From the NCBI GenBank assembly GCA_026986725.1, contig JALSOA010000028.1:1-54835 (forward strand): a DNA stretch of 54,835 nucleotides. Reading direction: 5' to 3'. Below the pieces are notes generated by a model that saw only the letters and a list, made by a program, of their open reading frames with translations, was not told where the DNA came from and made no database searches. Positions 25,450 to 35,211 of the stretch are shown piece after piece. Source of the stretch: Acidobacteriota bacterium (GTDB lineage: Bacteria > Acidobacteriota > Holophagae > Thermotomaculales > Thermotomaculaceae). The translations under genes were made by a program, and so were the position numbers. Numbering within the stretch: position 1 is the first letter of the stretch; the number at the start of each line of letters is the position of its first letter.

Positions 25450-26690
25450 TGGGAGACAAAACAAAGTATTACAGAACAAAAGCTGTATGCTCTTTCTGTG
25501 GAAGGAGCGAAAGAGAGGTTGATAAACTTATTCAGGGAGAAAACTCCTTTATATGTGACAGATGTGTTGAACTGTGCAATGAATTGATATCTAAGGAGAA
25601 AAATAAAATATTCAGAAAAAAGAAAAAAGATTTACCCAGGCCTGTTGAGATTAAAGCTTTTCTTGATAAGTATGTGATCGGACAGGAAGAGGCAAAAAAG
25701 AAATTATCCGTAGCAGTTTACAATCACTATAAGAGGATACTTTATGAGGAGACAAAGGAGAAAGGGGACGAGGTAGAGTTAGAAAAAAGTAATATTTTGA
25801 TGATTGGGCCAACGGGAACAGGTAAAACCCTTCTTGCCCAGACCCTTGCAAAATTTTTGGATGTGCCTTTTGCAATAGCCGACGCAACCACATTGACAGA
25901 GGCAGGATATGTTGGTGAGGATGTTGAAAACATACTTTTAAGGCTTATTCAGGCTGCTGATTTTGATGTTAAAAAGGCTGAAAGGGGAATAATTTTTATT
26001 GATGAAATAGATAAGATAGGAAGAAAGAGTGAAAATCCCTCAATTACCAGAGATGTTTCAGGGGAAGGGGTTCAGCAGGCTCTTTTAAAGATAGTTGAGG
26101 GAACAGTTGCAAATGTTCCGCCCCAGGGGGGAAGAAAACACCCCTATCAGGAGTTTATACAGATAAACACCAAAAACATTCTCTTTATTTGCGGTGGAGC
26201 ATTTGTGGGGCTTGAAAAGATAATTGCATCAAGAATGGGGAAAAAGGTTGTTGGTTTTAAACCCATGGAAAGTGAAAAAACAACAGAAATTTCTAAAAAC
26301 AACATAACAAGGTATGTTATGAGTGAGGATTTGATAAAGTACGGTCTCATACCTGAACTTGTTGGTAGATTGCCTGTTATAACCGTCCTGCATGACCTTG
26401 ACAGGGAGGCATTAAAAAGGATACTTATTGAGCCGGAAAACTCGTTGATAAAGCAGTACAGAAAAATGTTTAAGATGGATGGTATAGAACTTGAATTCAA
26501 AGAGGATGCAATTGAAGCGATAATTGATGAAGCAATTAGAAGTAAATTGGGTGCAAGGGGATTGAGGCAGATTATGGAAGATGTTATGTTTGAGTTTATG
26601 TTTGAGGCACCTTCAAGAGATGACATAAAAAAGATTGTTGTTGATTCCTCTCATATCAAAGCACTTCTCGAAAGAAAAAAAATAGGTTAA
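25449..26690 (+). CDS. clpX: ATP-dependent Clp protease ATP-binding subunit ClpX
   Basis: A 413-residue AAA+ unfoldase. The N-terminal zinc finger has CSFCGRSE and CDRCVELC. Walker A is GPTGTGKT (near 119-126), Walker B FIDEIDKI, pore loop GYVGEDVE, arginine finger region and sensor 2 GARGLRQI are all conserved. It unfolds tagged proteins and feeds them to ClpP. Confidence 0.97.
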   Translation: MGDKTKYYRTKAVCSFCGRSEREVDKLIQGENSFICDRCVELCNELISKEKNKIFRKKKKDLPRPVEIKAFLDKYVIGQEEAKKKLSVAVYNHYKRILYEETKEKGDEVELEKSNILMIGPTGTGKTLLAQTLAKFLDVPFAIADATTLTEAGYVGEDVENILLRLIQAADFDVKKAERGIIFIDEIDKIGRKSENPSITRDVSGEGVQQALLKIVEGTVANVPPQGGRKHPYQEFIQINTKNILFICGGAFVGLEKIIASRMGKKVVGFKPMESEKTTEISKNNITRYVMSEDLIKYGLIPELVGRLPVITVLHDLDREALKRILIEPENSLIKQYRKMFKMDGIELEFKEDAIEAIIDEAIRSKLGARGLRQIMEDVMFEFMFEAPSRDDIKKIVVDSSHIKALLERKKIG

Positions 26691-26693
26691 TGT

Positions 26694-29078
26694 ATGGAAC
26701 AATTGATTTACCCTGTTTTAGTTAGAGAGAAAAATGTGTTTTTCCCTTATGTGGAAGAGGATATTCTTCTGGAAAGAGATTACAATAAAAAGGCTTTTGA
26801 ATATGCGGTTGAAAGTGGTATTGAACCTGTTTTCCTTCTCATGAAAGAGGGAGCATTTTTCCCGTCTCCCACTGACTTTTATTTGATTGGTACTAAAGCA
26901 AAAATCTTAAACTCCCTGACAGAGTCAGGTGGGGAAAATACCCTGATAAGTGTCAAGGGTGTTTCTCTATTCAATGTTAAACAGATTGAGGAAAGGGATG
27001 GTTTTTTTGTGTGTGTCGGGGAAGACCTTGACATAAAAGATGGCTATGATGTTGTAAAAGCACTTGAGTATATAAATGAGATAAAGAAGTTGATAAAAAG
27101 GAATCCCAATGTTGCGAGGAATATCCTCATTATAAAACACCTTGACAAGGCTTCGAGAAAAACATCAAACCCAGTTGCTTTTGCAAATAACATAGCCTAT
27201 GCACTTAAAATTTCACCTGAAGAGAAGCAAATTTTACTGGAAACAGTAAATACAGAATTTAAATTGAAAAAGATATACGATTACATAAAAGAAAAGGTTA
27301 GAACCTTTAAATATGAGAAAGATCTTGATAAAAGGGTGAGGAAAAATATAGAAGAGGGGCAGAGGAAGTTTTTTCTGAACGAAAAGTTGAAGGCAATTAA
27401 AGAAGAACTGGGTTACACAGGGGAAAATGAGATTGAAAAGTTGAAAGAGGATGTTAAAAATGCAGGGTTAAGTGAAGAGGCTTTTAAAAAAGCAATGGAG
27501 GAGATAAAAAGATTGGAGACAATGAACCCTGCTTCTGCGGAAGCCTCTGTTGCAAGAACCTATGTTCAATGGTTGATAGATGTTCCATGGAAGAAGAGAA
27601 CGAGAGATAACCTGAATATCCCAAGAGCAAGAAAAATACTGGATAGAGACCATTACGGATTAAAAGAAGTGAAAGAAAGAATAATTGAATTTCTCGCCGT
27701 TAGAAAACTAAATAGAACCAAAAGAAATCCAATAATATGCTTTGTTGGACCTCCAGGAGTTGGAAAAACCTCTCTTGCAAAAGCGATTGCGGAATCTATA
27801 GGGAGAAGATTTGTTAGAATGTCTCTTGGGGGAGTCAGAGATGAGGCTGAAATAAGGGGTCATAGAAGAACTTACATTGGTGCAATTCCAGGAAGAATAA
27901 TCTATCTCATGAAGAAAGCGGGTACAGTAAACCCTTTGATGCTGCTTGATGAAATTGACAAACTGTCTTCAGATTTCAGGGGAGATCCTTCAAGTGCATT
28001 GCTTGAAGCGTTGGACCCTGAGCAGAATGCTCACTTTGTTGACCATTACCTTGATGTGGATTATGACCTTTCCAATGTGTTTTTTATCCTCACCGCTAAT
28101 ATACTTGATACAATACCTGCCCCTTTGAAAGACAGGTTTGAAATAATAAGAATCCCGGGATACACATTTAGCGAAAAGGTCGAAATTGCAAAAAGGCATC
28201 TCATCCCAAAGAAGTTAAAAGAAACAGGTTTGAAGAGGTTTTCTCCTGTTTTTAAAGAGGATGCAATCGAGGTGATAATTGAAAAGTACACGAGAGAGGC
28301 AGGTGTTAGAACCCTTGAAAGAACTATTGAAAAACTTTTAAGGAAGTGTGCCGTTGATATAGTTGAGAAAAAAAGGTTTTCAAAGGATTTTGTAATAACG
28401 GAAGACCTTGTTTATGAAAAACTCGGGATACCGGTATTCAAAGTAAGTATTGCCGAAGAAAAACCGCAGGTGGGAGTTGCAACGGGTCTCGCATGGACAC
28501 CTGCAGGTGGAGATGTGCTTTTCATAGAGGTGATGACAATGCCTGGAAATGAGAGGATTGACATCACCGGTCAATTGGGAGATGTTATGAAAGAGTCTGT
28601 TAAGGCTGCCTTTTCATTCATTAAAGCAAATTACAAGAGGTTTGGTATAAATATTGAGAAGGTGAAAAACACTGATATACATGTGCACATTCCTGAGGGG
28701 GCTATCCCTAAAGATGGCCCTTCGGCTGGAATAACCATTGCTTCTGCAATTTTTTCCGCTTTGACCGGTAAACAGGTTCCAAACAGAATAGCCATGACAG
28801 GGGAGATAACCTTGAGGGGAAGGGTATTGCCTGTGGGCGGAATTAAGGAAAAACTGCTTGCAGCACACAGGGCTGGTATATTTGAAATAATACTTCCCAT
28901 GGAGAATGAAAAAGACCTCAAAGAGGTTCCCGAAGAGGTGAAGAATGCAATGGTTTTTCATTTTGTTAAAACCATGGACCAGGTGATAGACATTCTTTTT
29001 TTCAATTCTGATGAAAGAAAAAGAGGTATTGCCCATTCCTCTAATTCTCATGTTGAAGAGTTAAGAGACTTTGAATAA
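26694..29078 (+). CDS. lon: ATP-dependent Lon protease
   Basis: A 794-residue protein. The N-terminal substrate domain is divergent (residues 1-185), followed by the coiled linker ([15 protein letters not shown]), AAA+ domain with [15 protein letters not shown] (near 352) and MLLDEIDKL, and the protease domain with PKDGPSAG (catalytic Ser677) and GGIKEK (Lys718). It degrades damaged proteins. The C-terminal tail after residue 770 is poorly conserved. It is part of the tig-clpPX-lon cluster. Confidence 0.97.
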   Translation: MEQLIYPVLVREKNVFFPYVEEDILLERDYNKKAFEYAVESGIEPVFLLMKEGAFFPSPTDFYLIGTKAKILNSLTESGGENTLISVKGVSLFNVKQIEERDGFFVCVGEDLDIKDGYDVVKALEYINEIKKLIKRNPNVARNILIIKHLDKASRKTSNPVAFANNIAYALKISPEEKQILLETVNTEFKLKKIYDYIKEKVRTFKYEKDLDKRVRKNIEEGQRKFFLNEKLKAIKEELGYTGENEIEKLKEDVKNAGLSEEAFKKAMEEIKRLETMNPASAEASVARTYVQWLIDVPWKKRTRDNLNIPRARKILDRDHYGLKEVKERIIEFLAVRKLNRTKRNPIICFVGPPGVGKTSLAKAIAESIGRRFVRMSLGGVRDEAEIRGHRRTYIGAIPGRIIYLMKKAGTVNPLMLLDEIDKLSSDFRGDPSSALLEALDPEQNAHFVDHYLDVDYDLSNVFFILTANILDTIPAPLKDRFEIIRIPGYTFSEKVEIAKRHLIPKKLKETGLKRFSPVFKEDAIEVIIEKYTREAGVRTLERTIEKLLRKCAVDIVEKKRFSKDFVITEDLVYEKLGIPVFKVSIAEEKPQVGVATGLAWTPAGGDVLFIEVMTMPGNERIDITGQLGDVMKESVKAAFSFIKANYKRFGINIEKVKNTDIHVHIPEGAIPKDGPSAGITIASAIFSALTGKQVPNRIAMTGEITLRGRVLPVGGIKEKLLAAHRAGIFEIILPMENEKDLKEVPEEVKNAMVFHFVKTMDQVIDILFFNSDERKRGIAHSSNSHVEELRDFE

Positions 29079-29093
29079 ACTTTTTAAGGTGTT

Positions 29094-29690
29094 ATGATAG
29101 GAAAAAGGTTTAAATTTGTTAAGAGTGCTGTTGGGGTCAGGGATTTTCCACCCTCAGATCTTCCTCATCTTGCTTTTGCAGGAAGGTCAAATGTGGGAAA
29201 ATCTTCCCTTATAAATAAACTTGCAAACACAAGGAAACTTGCAAAGGTAAGCCAGACCCCCGGGAAAACAAGATTGTTGAATATTTTTAATGTTGACGAT
29301 AGGTTTTTGCTTGTGGATCTACCTGGTTACGGTTTTGCTAAAGTTAAAAAGGAAGTGCAAATGCAATGGAAAAGAATGATAGAAGACTACCTGATTGCAA
29401 CAAGAGACAGAATGATTCTTGTCTTTTTGATTGATTCAAGGCATGAGCCCCAAAAAAAAGATAGAGAATTGTACCAATTTTTGTTATACAATGATATAGA
29501 GTTTGTAATTGCTGCTACAAAGATTGATAAATTATCTAAAAATCAATTGAGGACAAACATTGCATTGCTTAAAAAAGAGTTCAAAATTCCTGATTATCGA
29601 TTTTTTGCTGTTTCCTCTAAAACAGGTGAAGGTATCGGTTCTCTTGAAAATTATTTAAAACTTACCATAGACAATTTTTATAAGGAGTGA
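29094..29690 (+). CDS. engB: ribosome biogenesis GTP-binding protein EngB/YsxC
   Basis: A 198-residue small GTPase. G1 [14 protein letters not shown] (residues 28-41), G2 [10 protein letters not shown]3 [11 protein letters not shown]4 ATKIDK. EngB assists late 50S assembly and is often encoded after lon. It starts 15 bases after lon. Confidence 0.96.
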   Translation: MIGKRFKFVKSAVGVRDFPPSDLPHLAFAGRSNVGKSSLINKLANTRKLAKVSQTPGKTRLLNIFNVDDRFLLVDLPGYGFAKVKKEVQMQWKRMIEDYLIATRDRMILVFLIDSRHEPQKKDRELYQFLLYNDIEFVIAATKIDKLSKNQLRTNIALLKKEFKIPDYRFFAVSSKTGEGIGSLENYLKLTIDNFYKE

Positions 29691-29694
29691 TGGT

Positions 29695-30951
29695 ATGGAT
29701 TACAGTCTTGCAGATTTAAAACAAATGAAGGACAGAGAGTTGAAAAAGGTGGCAAAAGAAATGGGGATTGATGTTCCGAAAGGGGTTGGTTCTGTTGATC
29801 TTGTATTTCAGATTTTGAAGGCACAAACAGAAAAGAATGGGCTTATTTTTTCAGAGGGAGTGCTTGAGATATTGCCTGAAGGTTTTGGTTTTTTGAGGGC
29901 ACCTGAATACAATTATCTGCCAGGTCCTGATGACATCTATGTTTCACCCTCGCAGATAAAGAAGTTTGAATTGAAAACAGGTGACACCATATCAGGTCAG
30001 GTAAGACCGCCTAAAGATGGAGAAAGGTTTTTTGCACTGATAAAGGTTGAGGCTATAAACTTTGAACCACCTTCAATCAAAAGGGAAGCCAATTTTGATA
30101 GTCTTACTCCACTTTACCCTATGGAGAGAATAAGACTTGAAACAGAAGACCCAAAAAACATGTCTCCAAGGATCATGGATCTTTTAACCCCAATTGGTAA
30201 AGGGCAAAGAGGTTTGATAGTTGCACCGCCGAGAACAGGTAAGACAATGCTTCTTCAATCAATTGCAAATTCAATTACAACAAATCACCCTGAAGTTTAC
30301 CTTATAGTTTTGCTTATAGACGAAAGGCCGGAAGAGGTCACAGATATGGAAAGGTCTGTTAAGGGTGAGGTGATAAGTTCCACATTTGATGAACCTGCTG
30401 ACAGGCATGTCCATGTTGCCGAGATGGTAATTGAAAAGGCAAAGAGGCTTGTTGAATACAAAAGAGATGTTGTTATCCTGCTTGACAGTATTACAAGGCT
30501 TGCAAGGGCTTACAATGCAATTGTGCCTCCCTCTGGCAAGGTTTTATCAGGAGGGGTTGATTCGAATGCTTTGCAGAGGCCTAAAAGGTTTTTTGGTGCT
30601 GCAAGGAATATTGAAGAGGGGGGAAGTTTGACCATTATTGCAACTGCTCTTATAGAAACAGGTTCCCGTATGGACGATGTTATCTTTGAGGAGTTTAAGG
30701 GAACGGGTAATATGGAACTTGTGCTTGATAGGAGGCTTGCAGACAAGAGGATTTTCCCTGCAATTGATATTGATAAATCAGGTACGAGAAAGGAAGAGTT
30801 GCTCTGCGATGACTTTGAATTGAACAGAGTGTGGGTGTTGAGAAAGGTTCTTGCCCCATTATCAACAGTCGAGAAAATGGAATTACTAATTGAGAGACTC
30901 TCCAAATACAAGACAAACAGGGAATTTCTTGAATCTTTAAGCAGGGGATAA
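29695..30951 (+). CDS. rho: transcription termination factor Rho
   Basis: A 418-residue hexameric RNA helicase. N-terminal helical domain ([20 protein letters not shown]), cold-shock-like RNA-binding fold ([21 protein letters not shown]), Walker [17 protein letters not shown] (near 178), Walker [19 protein letters not shown]-loop and R-loop [19 protein letters not shown]. It ends untranslated transcripts. It follows engB by 4 bases. Confidence 0.97.
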   Translation: MDYSLADLKQMKDRELKKVAKEMGIDVPKGVGSVDLVFQILKAQTEKNGLIFSEGVLEILPEGFGFLRAPEYNYLPGPDDIYVSPSQIKKFELKTGDTISGQVRPPKDGERFFALIKVEAINFEPPSIKREANFDSLTPLYPMERIRLETEDPKNMSPRIMDLLTPIGKGQRGLIVAPPRTGKTMLLQSIANSITTNHPEVYLIVLLIDERPEEVTDMERSVKGEVISSTFDEPADRHVHVAEMVIEKAKRLVEYKRDVVILLDSITRLARAYNAIVPPSGKVLSGGVDSNALQRPKRFFGAARNIEEGGSLTIIATALIETGSRMDDVIFEEFKGTGNMELVLDRRLADKRIFPAIDIDKSGTRKEELLCDDFELNRVWVLRKVLAPLSTVEKMELLIERLSKYKTNREFLESLSRG

Positions 30952-30952
30952 A

Positions 30953-31609
30953 ATGAAAAAGCTTGTGGTTTTTTCCCTTTTGTTTTTTGTTTCATTTTTT
31001 GCTGGTGCGAAGGGTAATAAAGACAGGGAGATAATTGAACTTTTAAAACAGTTAAAGGCTCACTATTCAAAGATAGACACCCTATATGCCTATTTCAGGC
31101 AGGTGAAAAAGTCTCCGTTGTTGAGAAAACCTGCTGTGACCTATGGGAAGTTTTACTTTAAAAAACCGGATAAACTTCTTTTAAGGTTTACCGACCCTTA
31201 CGATATAGGCATATTTTATAAAAAAAACAGGATTTACAGGTTTGATTTTAAGAATAAGAGGTATGCTGTTTTAAACATCAGAAGGCATAAAGAGAATGCT
31301 TTAAATTTTTTAAACATACCGAAGGCTTTTTATTTTCTATCAAAATACTTTGTGATTAAGAAGATAGATACTAAAGGAAAAGACCTTTACCTTATTTTCT
31401 TCCCCAGAAAAAGAAGAGTTAGAAAAAGGTTTAAACTGGTTGAGATGTGGCTTGACAGAAAAACACTTTTGATTAAAAAGTTACATTTTGAGGAAAAAAA
31501 CGGCAATATTACAACAATAATACTTTCTGATGTGAAGATCAATTCATTGATTAAAGATTCAATTTTCAGGTTTTCTAAAAAGGGATTTTCAAAGGAAAAA
31601 TGGCAGTAA
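30953..31609 (+). CDS. lolA: LolA-like outer-membrane lipoprotein carrier protein
   Basis: A 218-residue periplasmic protein with a signal peptide (KKLVVFSLLFFVSFFAGA). Mature features LKAHYSKIDTLYAYFRQVKK, GKFYFKKPDKLLLRFT and MWLDRKTLLIKKLHF match the LolA half-barrel, which carries lipoproteins from the inner to the outer membrane. The protein is very basic and divergent, so a LolA-superfamily protein of another role is possible. It starts right after rho and overlaps dapF by 10 nt. Confidence 0.85.
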   Translation: MKKLVVFSLLFFVSFFAGAKGNKDREIIELLKQLKAHYSKIDTLYAYFRQVKKSPLLRKPAVTYGKFYFKKPDKLLLRFTDPYDIGIFYKKNRIYRFDFKNKRYAVLNIRRHKENALNFLNIPKAFYFLSKYFVIKKIDTKGKDLYLIFFPRKRRVRKRFKLVEMWLDRKTLLIKKLHFEEKNGNITTIILSDVKINSLIKDSIFRFSKKGFSKEKWQ

Positions 31610-32337
31610 AATTTCACAAACTTCACTCTTCAGGCAATGATTTTTTAATAATAGTCGGACAGGAAAACCGTGATTTAAACAACTTTGTAAACAGCGAGTT
31701 CATTTCATCTCTATGTGACAGACACTGCGGGGTTGGTGCTGATGGAGTTTTTTTTGTTTTTGAAAACGGTGTGGTTAAACACTTTGACCCTGATGGAAGT
31801 GAATCTTTTTGTGTAAACGGAAGCCTTTGTCTTGCTTTTTTCGGTGAAAAAACCGGGTATATTAAAAATTTTTTTCATTTAAACGGAGTAAGGATAAATG
31901 TTGAAAAAGTGAGTAAAGATGAAGCGGCAATATCATTTAAAATCGGTAAAACAAAAGGGATTTTGTTAAATGTTAAAGGAATGATCGGTACTTACATAGA
32001 CATAGGGAACCCGCATTTCTTTGTTGAAGATATAATACCAGATGTTTCAGTTGCAAAAAAATTGAGAAATTCTCCTGAATTTAAAAAGGGTGCTAACATA
32101 AGTTTTTTTAAAAAAATTAAAGATAATACCTTTGAAATAGCAACATACGAACGAGGGGTTGAGGGTTTTACTTTAGCGTGTGGATCCGCGTGTGCTGCAT
32201 TTGTTTTCGCATTCAATACTGAAAGAGCAATATTTTACCCTCCGTCTAAAATCCCTGTTTTTGTTGAGAAAAAAGGAAATATAGTGTATGTCAGGGGGGA
32301 GGTATCCTATGTGGCAGAAGGTTTTTTTTATATTTAG
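31600..32337 (+). CDS. dapF: diaminopimelate epimerase-like protein (divergent active site)
   Basis: A 245-residue protein with the two-domain DapF fold. FHKLHSSGNDFLII at the N-terminus, CGVGADGVFFV, catalytic Cys71 in FCVNGSLC (usually CGNGxRC), and catalytic Cys194 in ERGVEGFTLACGSAC (usually ERG..ET-ACGTG). Both cysteines are kept, but the Glu that holds the substrate amino group is Phe, and G-x-R and GTG are altered. It is also shorter than most (about 275). It may be a true LL-to-meso-DAP epimerase that has drifted, or a related isomerase. Confidence 0.82.
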   Translation: MAVKFHKLHSSGNDFLIIVGQENRDLNNFVNSEFISSLCDRHCGVGADGVFFVFENGVVKHFDPDGSESFCVNGSLCLAFFGEKTGYIKNFFHLNGVRINVEKVSKDEAAISFKIGKTKGILLNVKGMIGTYIDIGNPHFFVEDIIPDVSVAKKLRNSPEFKKGANISFFKKIKDNTFEIATYERGVEGFTLACGSACAAFVFAFNTERAIFYPPSKIPVFVEKKGNIVYVRGEVSYVAEGFFYI

Positions 32338-32803
32338 CATTTTATTCCTGTCAATATTTTTGTTCTCTATAAATCTTAAAAAACCCATAACAGTGATTTT
32401 AAAAAATGGTGATATTTACCGGATAAAAAAACTGTACATTGTTGGAAGTGCTGAACCTGACAGGTTCTGGTACACGGATAAGGACGGGTTTTATACTGAT
32501 GTTACCTTTCACGATCTTGTTGAGATAAGGAATTCTAAAGATGGTATCTACCTGGTAAAGATAAGAACAGGGGCTGAAAAGGTTAAAAAAATCGACGATT
32601 TAAGGTTCAGGTTTAATGATGGCAATGGCAGGGACCTTATTGTCTCTCTGTCCGAAATAAAATCAATTAAGTTCACCACCCATAAATGTGATAAGATCTG
32701 CCCGCTTGGCCACATATTCAGGAATACTGACTTTATTTATTGCCCTTACGATGGTTTGCTCTTAAAGCCACTTGAAACGGAAAATGTTGGGACAATTCAA
32801 TAG
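32309..32803 (+). CDS. membrane-anchored protein of unknown function with C-terminal zinc-ribbon-like motif
   Basis: A 164-residue protein. ATG 32309 follows GGGGGGAGG and overlaps the dapF end by 29 nt; the earlier start at 32288 lies before this site. An N-terminal helix (VFFIFSILFLSIFLFS) acts as anchor or signal. A beta-rich segment (PITVILKNGDIYRIKKLYIVG) opens a small domain with DGFYTDVTFHDLVEIRNSKDG. The C-terminus holds CDKICPLGHIF and YCPYDG, a zinc-ribbon-like set of three or four cysteines plus His, odd for a secreted protein. I do not recognise the family. Confidence 0.7.
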   Translation: MWQKVFFIFSILFLSIFLFSINLKKPITVILKNGDIYRIKKLYIVGSAEPDRFWYTDKDGFYTDVTFHDLVEIRNSKDGIYLVKIRTGAEKVKKIDDLRFRFNDGNGRDLIVSLSEIKSIKFTTHKCDKICPLGHIFRNTDFIYCPYDGLLLKPLETENVGTIQ

Positions 32804-32837
32804 TTTTTTGTCATTTATTATTTGCTTTAAAGTTTTC

Positions 32838-32866
32838 TTGAAAAAAAATTGAATCGGGTTTAAAAT
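32838..32866 (+). promoter_or_regulatory. sigma-70-type promoter
   Basis: TTGAAA (32838-32843), 17-bp spacer, TAAAAT (32861-32866), upstream of the transglutaminase-like gene at 32906. Confidence 0.6.
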
Positions 32867-32905
32867 TTAATTAAAAGTCCAAATTTCTTTAACACGAGGT
32901 TGAAT

Positions 32906-34600
32906 ATGCGTAAAAAGGTGATTTTACTTGGCCTGTTTTATGGCGGGATTGGTTTAATAATGATGGTTCTTGGTCTCACTGTATTTAGAAAGTGCGGACA
33001 ACTGGACATAAAGATTAAAACAAGGCCTGCTGTTATGCCAATGGCTTACAAGGTTTATGGAAACCGGGAGGTTGAAGACGGAAAGTATTACCTTTCAAAG
33101 ATAGTTTTTACCAATGATGGTAAAGGCACAGTCAGGGATTTAAAGGTCTCTTATCGTATCCCCGGATACATTGAATGGACAACTCCGATGGAATACACAG
33201 AGATTCTTCCCGGTCAAACAGTGGTTGATCTTTTCTATCCAAAATTTCCTTCAAAGATACTTGATGTTCTCAATGTCACCCCTGCAAGTGTAGAGATGAA
33301 GATAACTTACAATGACGGTAAAAGGGACAGGGAGGAGATAAGGCGGGCTGATTTCCAGATAAGGGGAAGAAATGAACTTCTTTACACCGATATTCCAGAA
33401 GAGGAGATAGTGGATATAAGAGATCTGTACACAAATGTTGATTTGCTTGCCTGTTTTGTAACACCTGAAGACCCTGTAATTAAATACTTTACCCAGCAAT
33501 TACAGAAAAATGTGATGAAAGGTGCCGGAGTCGGCGGCTCTCAAAAGGAAATAATCAGGTTTATGCAGGCGTTGTATGAGTTTGAACTGGCTTCTAAACT
33601 TGTGTATGGCGGAACATTGGGTTTGCCTGAAAAGGTTGGAGATCACTATACAATGGTTCAGCACATAAGACTGCCAAGAGAGGTGTTGACCGGAGGAGCT
33701 GGATTGTGTGTGGAACTATCTCTCCTTTTTTGCAGTGTTGCTCAATCCGCTGGTTTAAATAGTGGGATATTCTGTACCTCACGGCATGCCTTCCCTGCAA
33801 TAATTGCAAATGGCAACATTATTCCACTTGAAGCAACGGGTATTGGTGGGGAAGGGCTTGGTGGAAGAATGAGCTTCAAAAAGGCTCTTGAAACCGGGAT
33901 GAAAGAAGCACAGATGTTTTTTCAGGGTGGCAGCCCTCAAATAGGCGTTGCCATTAAGTTTTTGCCCATCGGTCAATTACAGGGGCAGGGATTAAGACCT
34001 CCAGATTTGAAAGATGACCCTGATTTAAAAAAGAAGATAGACAAGATGTTTGCAGATCTTGGGCATGACAATATGCGGCATAATGGAGTGAGAGTTAACG
34101 AGCCTGGATTTACCGGGCGCAGGAATTACAATGGTGGAAGAGGTGGTAATGGAGGTAATGGAGGATTTGTCAGATACTCTGACCCAAATGGAATTTATGG
34201 TTTCTCATACCCTGCAGGATGGAGGATAATGAGGTCACCAAATCCATACCTTCCTTCATTGCAGCTCGCCGCTGTAAGTCCATCTTCGGGCAAGGATGTT
34301 GAAGTTTATTTCTTTCCAGGTGTTTCAGACATAAATTATGCTTTTTCAAGTATTTATAACACTCTTACTCAAATGGGTACCCGGGTGCAATATCAACCTG
34401 CAGGGACAGTAACTATAAATGGGAGGCAGTATGCAAGGATAGCCGGTATGTCTTCTTCAAACATGGGTGCTATTTACTGGACAGCGTACTTTACCACATC
34501 CTCTCAGGGTGTTGTTGGTTTTGTGATAGGTTCTGTTTCAAATTCTTTAAACACACCTGATTTATTAACCATAAGAAATAGTTTCAGGGTGATGAGATGA
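32906..34600 (+). CDS. membrane-anchored protein with transglutaminase-like domain
   Basis: A 564-residue protein. N-terminal membrane helix (residues 4-25), then a beta-sandwich-like region to about 150 (FTNDGKGTVRDLKVSYRIPGY). The transglutaminase-like core has GAGLCVELSLLFCSVAQSAG (catalytic Cys near 269) and TSRHAFPAI (His), with a likely Asp/Glu partner in IPLEATG. A Gly/Asn-rich linker lies near 405-420 (NGGRGGNGGNGG). The C-terminal ~140 residues (YGFSYPAGWRIMRSP..) resemble PsbP/DcrB-type folds. It probably processes or binds envelope proteins or peptides; the reaction is unknown. It is coupled to the next gene by a 4-nt overlap. Confidence 0.8.
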   Translation: MRKKVILLGLFYGGIGLIMMVLGLTVFRKCGQLDIKIKTRPAVMPMAYKVYGNREVEDGKYYLSKIVFTNDGKGTVRDLKVSYRIPGYIEWTTPMEYTEILPGQTVVDLFYPKFPSKILDVLNVTPASVEMKITYNDGKRDREEIRRADFQIRGRNELLYTDIPEEEIVDIRDLYTNVDLLACFVTPEDPVIKYFTQQLQKNVMKGAGVGGSQKEIIRFMQALYEFELASKLVYGGTLGLPEKVGDHYTMVQHIRLPREVLTGGAGLCVELSLLFCSVAQSAGLNSGIFCTSRHAFPAIIANGNIIPLEATGIGGEGLGGRMSFKKALETGMKEAQMFFQGGSPQIGVAIKFLPIGQLQGQGLRPPDLKDDPDLKKKIDKMFADLGHDNMRHNGVRVNEPGFTGRRNYNGGRGGNGGNGGFVRYSDPNGIYGFSYPAGWRIMRSPNPYLPSLQLAAVSPSSGKDVEVYFFPGVSDINYAFSSIYNTLTQMGTRVQYQPAGTVTINGRQYARIAGMSSSNMGAIYWTAYFTTSSQGVVGFVIGSVSNSLNTPDLLTIRNSFRVMR

Positions 34601-35211
34601 AAAAGATAGCATTTACTTTTCTTTTGTTTGTGTTTGTTTGTTCTTTGTCTTTTGGGGAAAAAATAGTTATAAACCTTGATGTTACAGTGAACAAAGTGGG
34701 TGATGCTAAAATTGTTTACACCCAGAAGGCAACTGCCATGCAGTGGAAAAACATGGTAAGGGTTTATGGAAACAACCCATCTCTTTTAAAAAGGGAGATT
34801 ATTGCCTCTCTTCCCTCATACAAACTTGAGAATTTTTCTTTTAAAAGAGACGATATGAACAGAACCATGATTTTTTCTTTCGATGCAAGGGGTGTGGTTA
34901 AATACCTTGGTGATGGAAGATGGGAGTTTGAATATGACAAAAAATATACACCCAAAAAGATTACAGAAACAAAGTGGTTTTTTACCAATTCTGAAACAAA
35001 TGGTAATGTCCTTTACGAATATGATCTATCTATTTCTCTTCCTAAAGGGGCAGAGGATGTTAAGTTGACCCAGAATGAGTTTAGTAAAAGTGTTTTAAGG
35101 TACACATTGAAACCGGAGACAGGTTTATCCTGGTTGACAATAATTGGTGGAGTGTTATTTTTTGCCGGGATTGTAACTGTTCTTCTTGCTCTAACCGTTA
35201 TCAAAGAGTAA
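34597..35211 (+). CDS. exported protein with C-terminal membrane helix
   Basis: A 204-residue protein. Signal peptide (KKIAFTFLLFVFVCSLSFG), a mature beta-rich domain (VINLDVTVNKVGDAKIVYTQKATAMQWKNM, FSFDARGVVKYLGDGRWEFEY) and a C-terminal helix (WLTIIGGVLFFAGIVTVLLAL), so it is held in the membrane facing outwards. The arrangement resembles outward-facing DUF2207/rhombosortase-adjacent proteins, but I do not recognise the family. It overlaps the transglutaminase-like gene by 4 nt, which suggests a two-component unit. Confidence 0.72.
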   Translation: MKKIAFTFLLFVFVCSLSFGEKIVINLDVTVNKVGDAKIVYTQKATAMQWKNMVRVYGNNPSLLKREIIASLPSYKLENFSFKRDDMNRTMIFSFDARGVVKYLGDGRWEFEYDKKYTPKKITETKWFFTNSETNGNVLYEYDLSISLPKGAEDVKLTQNEFSKSVLRYTLKPETGLSWLTIIGGVLFFAGIVTVLLALTVIKE

